A DNA stretch of 26,948 bases from an uncultured Kiritimatiellota bacterium. Lineage in GTDB: Bacteria > Verrucomicrobiota > Kiritimatiellia > RFP12 > UBA1067. The stretch covers positions 1-26,948 of the forward strand of contig CAKURH010000052.1 of NCBI GenBank assembly GCA_934675625.1, given 5' to 3'. This document shows positions 8,159 through 14,787 of the stretch, in pieces. Position 1 is the first letter of the stretch. The number at the start of each line of letters is the position of its first letter. Under the pieces are notes generated by a model, which worked only from the letters and a program-made list of their open reading frames with translations, did no database searches and was not told the origin of the DNA. Position numbers and translations under genes: made by a program.

Positions 8159-9470
8159 CACGACAACTTCAGCCGACGTGCCCGGCGCGACGGTGCGCGC
8201 GAACGTCTGGGCGGCGACCGGCACGGCGAACACGGCGGCGTTGCACCTCGCGACGAACGCCGAGAGCGCACACTTTACGGGGCGCATCGCCTTTGACGAC
8301 CGCGCCAACCGCGTGTCGGACGACGACTTCACGGCCGAGATGTTCTTCAAGATTGACGACCTCGGCGACGCCTCGGCGGAGAAAGACGACTGCGCGTATC
8401 TCTTCTGCGCGCCGACGTGGAAGCTGCGCGTCATGCGTGACAACGGGTGGATCACCGGCTATTTTCCGGGCGTTGAATCGGGAACGACGGCCTCGTTTTC
8501 GTTCGGGCCGTCTGTCGTCGACGGAACGTGGCATCATGTCGCGCTCGTCTACACCAAGACTGCCGGAAAAATCGGCATCTACTTTGACGGATTTCTCAAG
8601 CGCGAGTTCGCCGTCGGCTCGCTTGCGACAACGGCGACGCATCTGACGTCCATCGCCGGCAACATGTGGGACACGGGTGACATGTACCAGATCGCGCGCG
8701 GCGCGATTGACGAGGTGCGCATCACGCGACGCGCGCTGAAGCCGGCCGAGTTCCTGACGGTCGCCCCGTACGCGAGCGGCAAGCTCATCCACCTGACCTA
8801 CGAGGAGAACGTGCTGGACTCGTGCGTCAACGCACAGGTCTTCGGTGGCGGCTGGACGAACAACGCCGCGAATCCGCCGACGCTGTCGGGGCGCGTGCCG
8901 GGCAAGGCGCTTCTCGACGCGGCGGGCGCGGTCATCCGCGAGACGAACGCCCATTCCCTGCACTACGACAACCGCTACCTCGCCTACGAGTCGGCGAGCG
9001 TCCTCGACCGCGCCGACTTCACGCTGGAGTTCTTCTGTCGCGCGTCCGCCACGAAGCCGACGGCGGGCGTGATGCGCCTCGTGGACAACAAGGACGTCAA
9101 CGACTTCGTCTGGGGGCTGCGCACGGACGCGACGGGGAAGACGCTGGAGCTCGTCGCCTCGACCGAGGCGGAGGCGAACACGGTCGTCGCGACCTATCCG
9201 GCGGGCAGCCTTGACGGGCGCTGGCATCACTACGCGGCGAACTTCAAGACGGTGGACGCGAACACGGTCGTCACGCTCTACCGCGACTACTCGCCGGTCG
9301 ACACCGCCACGCTGAACGGCGTGCTCGCCGTCGCGTCCGGCGTGTCGCGGTTCTACGTGGGCGGCGGCTCGGCGGGACACTTCGACGAGATCGTCATCTG
9401 GGACGGCGAGAAGAAGCCGGACGACTTCCTGCGCGCGAAGAAGTCCGGCGCCGTCCTCATCATCCGATAG
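8148..9470 (+). CDS. LamG domain protein, C-terminal part (continuation after C19 frameshift)
   Basis: This frame carries LamG domains two and three of the protein begun at 7250. Domain two has 'WHHVALVYTK' and 'IYFDGFLK'; domain three has 'TLEFFCRA' and 'WHHYAANFK'. The frame is open upstream through the C run. The listed ATG at 8148 is the first methionine after it but has no ribosome binding site and no signal peptide, so independent translation is unlikely; I regard it as the distal part of one gene. The C-terminus ends ...KSGAVLIIR, matching the other LamG protein. The stop is 12 bp from the metallophosphoesterase start. LamG modules suggest glycan or matrix binding at the cell surface; no catalytic residues are seen. 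Confidence 0.72.
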   Translation: MKGDTTTSADVPGATVRANVWAATGTANTAALHLATNAESAHFTGRIAFDDRANRVSDDDFTAEMFFKIDDLGDASAEKDDCAYLFCAPTWKLRVMRDNGWITGYFPGVESGTTASFSFGPSVVDGTWHHVALVYTKTAGKIGIYFDGFLKREFAVGSLATTATHLTSIAGNMWDTGDMYQIARGAIDEVRITRRALKPAEFLTVAPYASGKLIHLTYEENVLDSCVNAQVFGGGWTNNAANPPTLSGRVPGKALLDAAGAVIRETNAHSLHYDNRYLAYESASVLDRADFTLEFFCRASATKPTAGVMRLVDNKDVNDFVWGLRTDATGKTLELVASTEAEANTVVATYPAGSLDGRWHHYAANFKTVDANTVVTLYRDYSPVDTATLNGVLAVASGVSRFYVGGGSAGHFDEIVIWDGEKKPDDFLRAKKSGAVLIIR

Positions 9471-9482
9471 GAAAGGACGGAC

Positions 9483-10925
9483 ATGAACCGACGCGAATTC
9501 ATTGCGGGCGCCGCCGGATTCGGCCTGTTGGGGTCGGCGCGGACGTTGGCGGGCGACCAGACGCCGCCGCGCCTCGTCTTCGGCGTGATTTCCGACATCC
9601 ACCTGAAGGACGCGCGGAGCTGCGCGAAGTATGCGCGGGCGCTTCGCTGGTTCGACGCGCACGCCGTCGATGCGGTGATGTGCTGCGGCGACCTGACGGA
9701 CTGGGGACTTTCGCACCAGCTGAAGATGGTCGCCGACACGTGGCGCGCCGTCTTCCCCGGCGACCGGCGCCGCGATGGCGCGCCGGTGACGCGGCTCTTC
9801 CTCTACGGCGACCACGACAGCGGCGGCTACGCCCACCACCATTTCGGCAGCTTCGAGGCGGCGCAGAAGATGTACGGCTTTTCGGCGGCCGAGGTGGAGG
9901 CGATGGCGATTCGCCAGTCAGGTGCGGCCCGTCGCTGGGAGGAGGCGTTCGGCGAGAAGTACGAGCCGCTGTTCGTCCGCGACGTCAAGGGCTACCGCTT
10001 CGTGCTCGCGAACTTCACGATGGACGGCGGCGCGGCGAATCCGCGCGGCGACAACACGCCCGGCGCGGAAGCGCGCCTCGCGTCGCTCGCGCTTGATCCG
10101 AAGAAGCCGTTCTTCTACGCCCAGCACCGCGTCTATCGCGGCACGATGGGCGGAGCGGAAATGACGGGGCTTGACGACGGACGATCCACGGCGATGCTCG
10201 TGCGCTATCCGAACTGCGTCGCGTTCTGCGGCCACGCCCACCGTACGCTGACGGACGAGAAGATGGTCTGGCAAGGGGCGTTCACGGCCGTCGAGGCGCC
10301 GTCCCTCGCCTACGTCACGCAGGCGAACGGCCGCGAGAACGCGCGGGTGATCGACGACGCGCGGGCGCGGCAGGGCGTCACGCCGCTCTTGCCGACGTAT
10401 CCGATGTCCGTGCCCGAACAGGGGCTGCTCGTCTCGGTGTGGGACGACCGCATCGTCCTGAAGCGCATCGACTTCCGGCTGGACGCACCGCTCGGCCCGG
10501 CGTGGGAACTGCCGCTCGGTGCGGCGGCCGCGAAGCCGTATGCGTTCGACCGCCGCGCGGCGGAGACGCCCGCGCCGCAGTTTCCCGCCGGCGCGCGCGC
10601 GACGGTCATGCGGTGCGCGGCAGAAAACCGCGAGCGCGAGCCGATTGACCAGTGGCGCGTGACGTTCCCGGCGGCGGTCTCGACGGCGACGGCGCCGCGT
10701 GCGCTCGACTACGAGGTGCGGGCGTTCGTCGGCGACGCGGCGACGCCCGCCGTGACGCGGCTCGTCTATTCGGATCGCTGCGCCCGTCCCGAACACGAAG
10801 AGACGATTCCCGTGGCCTGTCCGTTCGCCGTCGAGGAGTTCCCGGCGGGCGCGCGGGTGCGGTTCGAGGTGCGGGCGCGCTCGGCGTTCGGGCGCTGCGG
10901 TGCGCCGCTGGAGGTGCGGACATGA
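9483..10925 (+). CDS. Tat-exported calcineurin-like metallophosphoesterase
   Basis: A 480-residue protein. The leader 'MNRREFIAGAAGFGLLG' is a typical twin-arginine signal. Metal-binding motifs of the calcineurin-like phosphoesterase family appear in order: 'SDIH' (Asp38, His40), 'GDLTD' (Asp70), 'YGDHD' (109-112), 'QHR' (His215) and 'GHAH' (250-253). The third motif is normally GNH(D/E); here Asp110 replaces the Asn. A C-terminal beta-rich region (about 375-480) may be a fibronectin-like module. The start follows AGGAAAGGA with good spacing, and the gene overlaps the GH5 gene downstream by ATGA, so the two are probably translationally coupled. Its place among glycosidases suggests hydrolysis of a phosphate ester or phosphodiester connected with the same substrate, but that is inference. 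Confidence 0.82.
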   Translation: MNRREFIAGAAGFGLLGSARTLAGDQTPPRLVFGVISDIHLKDARSCAKYARALRWFDAHAVDAVMCCGDLTDWGLSHQLKMVADTWRAVFPGDRRRDGAPVTRLFLYGDHDSGGYAHHHFGSFEAAQKMYGFSAAEVEAMAIRQSGAARRWEEAFGEKYEPLFVRDVKGYRFVLANFTMDGGAANPRGDNTPGAEARLASLALDPKKPFFYAQHRVYRGTMGGAEMTGLDDGRSTAMLVRYPNCVAFCGHAHRTLTDEKMVWQGAFTAVEAPSLAYVTQANGRENARVIDDARARQGVTPLLPTYPMSVPEQGLLVSVWDDRIVLKRIDFRLDAPLGPAWELPLGAAAAKPYAFDRRAAETPAPQFPAGARATVMRCAAENREREPIDQWRVTFPAAVSTATAPRALDYEVRAFVGDAATPAVTRLVYSDRCARPEHEETIPVACPFAVEEFPAGARVRFEVRARSAFGRCGAPLEVRT

Positions 10926-12472
10926 AGCGCGGCCTCTTGCTGACTGTCGCGCTGGCCGCTTTGGCCGGATGCGTCCGCGAAGTGTCCGACGACTCCCGCC
11001 GCGCCGACTGGAGGCCGTCCGAGCGGTGGCGCGGATTCAACCTGCTGGAGATGTTCGTCTGGCCGACGAGCGATCCGACGCCCGTCTACCACGAATGGGA
11101 CTTTCGCCGGATCCGTGCGGAAGGCTTCAACTTCGTGCGTCTGCCGATCGACTACCGCTACTTTACGCACGGTGGTGACTGGAACGCGATTGACGAGGAA
11201 CGGCTGAAGGCCGTGGACCAGGCGATCGAATGGGGCGAGAGATACGGCCTCCACGTGCAGGTCTGCCTGCACCGCGCGCCCGGCTACTGCGTGAACCCGA
11301 CGGGAAAGGAGCCGGCCGACCTGTTCGCGGACGCGACGGCACAGAAGGTGTTCGCCCGCTACTGGGGGCTGTTCGCGCGACGCTGGAAGAAGTGGCCGAA
11401 CCACCGCGTCTCGTTCGATCTCGTGAACGAGCCGCCGAAGATCGACGAGGCGAAATACGTCGCGGCGATCCGTCCGGCGCTCGCGGCGATCCGCGCGGAA
11501 GACCCCGACCGCCTCGTGTTCTCGGACGGACGCGACGGCGGGAACCTGCCGACGTTCGCGCTCGCGGGCGAACGCGGCGTCGCACAGGCGATGCGGGGCT
11601 ACAGGCCGATGTCCGTCTCGCACTTCGGCGCGCCGTGGTGCGCGGGGCTGACGGCGTCCCTGCCGCCCGTCTGGCCGCTTCCCGAAGACGCGCCGACGGG
11701 GCTTCTCGCGGGGCCGGGCAAGCCGAAGCTGCGCGTGCCGCTCGTGATCGAGAACGTCCCGGCGGGCGAGATCGCCCTCCATTTCGGCGGCGTGAGCGAG
11801 AAGGTGACCGTGCGCGTGACGGGCGACGGCAAGACGATCCGGGACATCACCTTCCGTCCCGAAAAGGGGAACCCGAACTGGCGCTCGGTCGCGGAGCATC
11901 CGACGTGGAAGATCCTGCAGGGCGACTACCTCGGCATCGAGACGCTGCGGGTGGCGCGCGCCGTGAAGCGGCTGGAGATCAGCCTCGCGGCGGGCGACTG
12001 GTGCCATCTGACGGGGGTGCGCCTGACGGCGCCGGACGGACGCACCGCCCTCTTGCGCATCGTGCCGCGCTTCGCGCCGGCGTCACGGTTCGTCCAGCGG
12101 TTCGCCGGCTTCGGCGCGTCCCGTCCGTTCGTCTCGGACGAGCCGCCGGACGCCACGCCGCGCCGCTACGCCGAGGCGGGGCTGGAAGCGCTCTACCGCA
12201 GCAACTTCAAGGCGTGGGACGACCTCGCCGCGAAGGGCGCGTTCGTCATGATGGGCGAGTTCGGCGCGTTCAGGGCCTGTCCCCACGACGTCGCCCTCGC
12301 GTGGCTGGAGGACAACCTGCGGCTCCTGAAGGAGCGCGGCTGGAGCTGGGCGCTCTGGAACTGGCGCGGCACGTTCGGCGTCCTCGACTCGAACCGCACG
12401 GATGTGGATTATGAGGCCTACGACGGCCACAAGCTCGACCGCGCGCTCCTCAACCTGCTGAAGCGGTATTGA
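10922..12472 (+). CDS. GH5-type glycoside hydrolase lipoprotein with inserted beta domain
   Basis: A 516-residue protein. A lipobox (LAALAGC, Cys17) marks it as a lipoprotein. The barrel starts near residue 28 ('WRPSERWRGFN'). Catalytic residues of GH5 type are Glu170 in 'DLVNEPPK' (acid/base) and Glu446 in 'MMGEFGAF' (nucleophile); 'WSWALWNW' fits the last barrel strand. Between 'MSVSHFGAPW' (about 240) and the nucleophile lies a beta-rich insertion of roughly 150 residues that resembles a carbohydrate-binding sandwich, making the protein longer than a bare GH5 barrel of about 300. It is a paralogue of the C-terminal half of the GH78-GH5 fusion (shared 'YGLHVQ', 'HRAPGY', 'GGDWN'). The ATG overlaps the preceding stop. 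It probably cleaves a beta-glucan or beta-mannan type bond; the specificity is unknown. Confidence 0.82.
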   Translation: MKRGLLLTVALAALAGCVREVSDDSRRADWRPSERWRGFNLLEMFVWPTSDPTPVYHEWDFRRIRAEGFNFVRLPIDYRYFTHGGDWNAIDEERLKAVDQAIEWGERYGLHVQVCLHRAPGYCVNPTGKEPADLFADATAQKVFARYWGLFARRWKKWPNHRVSFDLVNEPPKIDEAKYVAAIRPALAAIRAEDPDRLVFSDGRDGGNLPTFALAGERGVAQAMRGYRPMSVSHFGAPWCAGLTASLPPVWPLPEDAPTGLLAGPGKPKLRVPLVIENVPAGEIALHFGGVSEKVTVRVTGDGKTIRDITFRPEKGNPNWRSVAEHPTWKILQGDYLGIETLRVARAVKRLEISLAAGDWCHLTGVRLTAPDGRTALLRIVPRFAPASRFVQRFAGFGASRPFVSDEPPDATPRRYAEAGLEALYRSNFKAWDDLAAKGAFVMMGEFGAFRACPHDVALAWLEDNLRLLKERGWSWALWNWRGTFGVLDSNRTDVDYEAYDGHKLDRALLNLLKRY

Positions 12473-13102
12473 ACAATGTCCTACGTTGTCCATCGCAATT
12501 CTGACCAACGACACGCGCATCTTGACCCGTCGGCCCGACAGCTCGCCCGAACCGTCGCTCCGGGAGTCGCATCTGTCGCCACACGTCAATCTATTAGATG
12601 TGACAAGCCATTCCCCTCGGCAAGATGCGTCTCGGCAAGCGAAAGCCCCGAGGCGACAGGCGATCCCTTCGCTCCTCTCGTGCGCCTGTCGGCTCCTCCG
12701 GGCCAAGGGCGGCTTACGCCGCCGCATTGCAAGAATCTGCGGCTATCAGATGAAGAAGAGGCTAGCGAACAGAGAACGTTGCGTGAGGAGCGGGCGGGAC
12801 GGCCGAGTGCCGAGTGGAGAGAGACGGGCAGACGAAATGCGCCGCAGAAGCGCAACGCGCTTCGGAGGGAAGGTCGCCGAAGGCGATCGCGTAGCGACGC
12901 GCGAGCGCCCGCGTTCGCCGCACGCACCGCGAAGGCCCCAGTCCGTCGGGGCGAAATATCGGTTTGAATTGGCCTACGGCGTTGAACACGGAGGGCTTTG
13001 AGGTTGGGAGACACGGAGACTGATCTCGAAAAGGCCTCCGTGCCTCCGCTCCTCCCTCACCTCCGTGTTCAGCGAAAGCAACATAAGAACAGATTGAAGA
13101 AA
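12473..13102 (+). other. Non-coding region with repeat-like sequence
   Basis: About 630 bases without a convincing gene. Open frames exist on both strands but read as arginine- and serine-rich low-complexity peptides with no family resemblance or ribosome binding site. The region holds a small hairpin (GGCGGC/GCCGCC, 12708-12723), a run of short palindromic pieces around 12870-12900, and an inverted pair of CACGGAG/CTCCGTG motifs near its right end. No tRNA and no clear terminator for the upstream operon was found. Confidence 0.6.
12981..13073. repeat. Inverted repeat with CACGGAG/CTCCGTG core
   Basis: The 14-base arms GTTGAACACGGAGG (12981-12994) and CCTCCGTGTTCAGC (13060-13073) are inverted complements apart from one mismatch. 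Inside are a second CACGGAG (13012-13018) and a second CTCCGTG (13036-13042), also inverted. The element ends 30 bases before the start codon at 13103, so it may form a large hairpin in the leader. The same 7-base core is tandemly repeated at 24615-24638. Confidence 0.7.
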
Positions 13103-14710
13103 ATGAAAACGCATCATTACTTGCCGATGGCGATGTTTCTGCTCGCTTCACTTCTCGCCGCTGGGTTCGCGCACGCGATGGACTTTATTCCGCTGTCCGC
13201 GCCGGCGGAGATCCGGGTCGACGGACGCCCCGCCGGTAGCCGCGTCACCCTCACGTCCGACGGCACGCTCACCCTGCACGGCGGCACGGCCTCGACCGTC
13301 ACGCTCGCCTGGCGCGGCGCCCTCGGCGCGGCGACGCGGGTCCTCGGCGGCATGTGGGAGCGCACCTACGGCGACAGCGCATGGCGGCGCATCGACGCGC
13401 CGGACGCGCCGCGCGGCGGGACGCATGCGTGGTACGTCCTCGCGACGGACGGCACGCGCACCGACGGCTACGGCGTGAAGGTTCAGCCGAACGCCTTCGC
13501 CTGCTGGCGGGCGCGCCCGGACGGCCTCGAACTCAGCCTCGACGTGCGGGCCGGATCGGAACCCGTCGAGCTCGGCGACCGTGCGCTTGCGCTCTGCACG
13601 CTCGTCGCGCGCAGGGGCGCGCCCGGCGAGTCGCCGTTTGCGGCGGGGCGCGCGTTCTGCCGCGCGATGTGTCCCGCTTCGCGCCTGCCCGCCGCGCCCG
13701 TCTACGGCTACAACGACTGGTACTGCGCCTACGGACGCAACACGGCGACGAACTTTCTCGCCGACGCGAAGTTCCTCATTGACGCGATGGACGCCCAGCC
13801 GGGCGATCCCGTGACGAACCGTCCGTTCGTCGTCGTGGACGACGGCTGGCAGAACGCGCTGAAGCACGGCGGCGACCCGTCGCGGCCGGGCGGGCAGTGG
13901 GGCGCGGTCAATTCGCGCTGGGGGATGGAGATGCCGGAATTCGCGCGCCGCGTGAAGGCCCTGCGGGCGCGCCCCGGCCTCTGGTACCGCCCGTTCGAGC
14001 CGGACGAGGGGGAGAAGGCCCTGCCCGTCGACCCGACCGACCCAAAGTGGGAACGGCGCATCCGCGAGGAGATGGCGCGCTTCGCGGACTGGGGCCTGGA
14101 GCTCGTCAAGATCGACTTCATCACCTACGACTGGAACGTGACGTGGGGCTACGAGCTCGAGGATTCGCCCGTGAAGAAGCCGCTGCCCCAATGGCGCGAC
14201 CGTTCGCGGACGACGGCGGAGGTCGTCCGCGGACTCTACCGGGCGATGCGCGAGGCGGCGGGCGACCGGATGCTGATCATCGGGTGCAACGCGCTCGACC
14301 ACTTCGCGGCGGGTCTCTTCGAGATCCAGCGGACGGGCGACGACACGAGCGGCAAGGAGTGGGCGCGGACGCGCAAGATGGGGCCGAACACGCTGGGGAT
14401 GCGCGCGATCCACAACGGGGTGTTCTACCTGAACGACGGCGACTGCGTGGGGCTCGTGGACGCGGGGGACGTGCCGTGGCGGCAGAACCGGCAGTGGCTC
14501 GACCTCGTCGCCCGCAGCGGCACGGCGCTCTTCACGAGCTGGAAGCGTTCGCTCGCGGCGGACCCGGAGGTCGCCCGCGCGCTCGGCGCGGCGTGGAAGA
14601 CGGCTTCGCGTGCGGCGGCGACGGGCGAGCCGCTCGACTGGCAGACGACGCCGCGCCCGCGCGCCTGGCGCTTCGGCGACGGCCGCCGCGCGACCTACGA
14701 CTGGGACTGA
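13103..14710 (+). CDS. GH27/GH36-like TIM-barrel glycoside hydrolase, secreted
   Basis: A 535-residue protein with a signal peptide (MKTHHYLPMAMFLLAS...AHA, cut near residue 25). A beta-rich N-terminal domain (about 26-195) precedes a barrel with 'GYNDWYCAYG' (202-211), 'VVVDDGWQ' (243-250) and 'VKIDF' (335-339), where Asp338 is the candidate nucleophile. 'RTGDDTSG' (410-417) probably supplies the acid/base Asp. This layout fits alpha-galactosidase-like families of clan GH-D. The protein ends at 'TYDWD' soon after the barrel, so the usual C-terminal beta domain seems short or missing. The longer frame from 12998 is rejected because its extra residues are not leader-like and cross the inverted repeat; the ribosome binding site is weak (GAAG). 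It is followed by a strong terminator. The substrate is unassigned. Confidence 0.75.
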   Translation: MKTHHYLPMAMFLLASLLAAGFAHAMDFIPLSAPAEIRVDGRPAGSRVTLTSDGTLTLHGGTASTVTLAWRGALGAATRVLGGMWERTYGDSAWRRIDAPDAPRGGTHAWYVLATDGTRTDGYGVKVQPNAFACWRARPDGLELSLDVRAGSEPVELGDRALALCTLVARRGAPGESPFAAGRAFCRAMCPASRLPAAPVYGYNDWYCAYGRNTATNFLADAKFLIDAMDAQPGDPVTNRPFVVVDDGWQNALKHGGDPSRPGGQWGAVNSRWGMEMPEFARRVKALRARPGLWYRPFEPDEGEKALPVDPTDPKWERRIREEMARFADWGLELVKIDFITYDWNVTWGYELEDSPVKKPLPQWRDRSRTTAEVVRGLYRAMREAAGDRMLIIGCNALDHFAAGLFEIQRTGDDTSGKEWARTRKMGPNTLGMRAIHNGVFYLNDGDCVGLVDAGDVPWRQNRQWLDLVARSGTALFTSWKRSLAADPEVARALGAAWKTASRAAATGEPLDWQTTPRPRAWRFGDGRRATYDWD

Positions 14711-14752
14711 ACGCGGCGGCGCGCGCGCCGGCTTTTCCGAAAGAAAAAAGCG

Positions 14753-14787
14753 AACGCGCCGCCGAAGCGGCGCGTTGCCTTTCTTTT
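14753..14787. terminator. Bidirectional Rho-independent terminator
   Basis: A perfect 10-bp stem AACGCGCCGC/GCGGCGCGTT (14753-14762 with 14767-14776) has the loop CGAA. On the + strand it is followed by GCCTTTCTTTT; on the - strand the bases after the stem are CGCTTTTTTCTT. It lies between converging genes, 42 bases after the stop at 14710 and directly after the stop of the minus-strand gene, so it can serve both. Confidence 0.88.

Noticed and set aside
12476..13001. Overlapping open frames of 160-170 codons on the + strand (12476-12967, 12486-13001) and one on the - strand (12586-13014)
   Set aside because: They occupy the same bases in different frames, are arginine/serine-rich, lack ribosome binding sites and resemble no family; they are expected by chance in GC-rich DNA.
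12473..13102. Possible tRNA or CRISPR array in the long intergenic region
   Set aside because: No cloverleaf with a conserved T-loop and no regularly spaced direct repeats were found.
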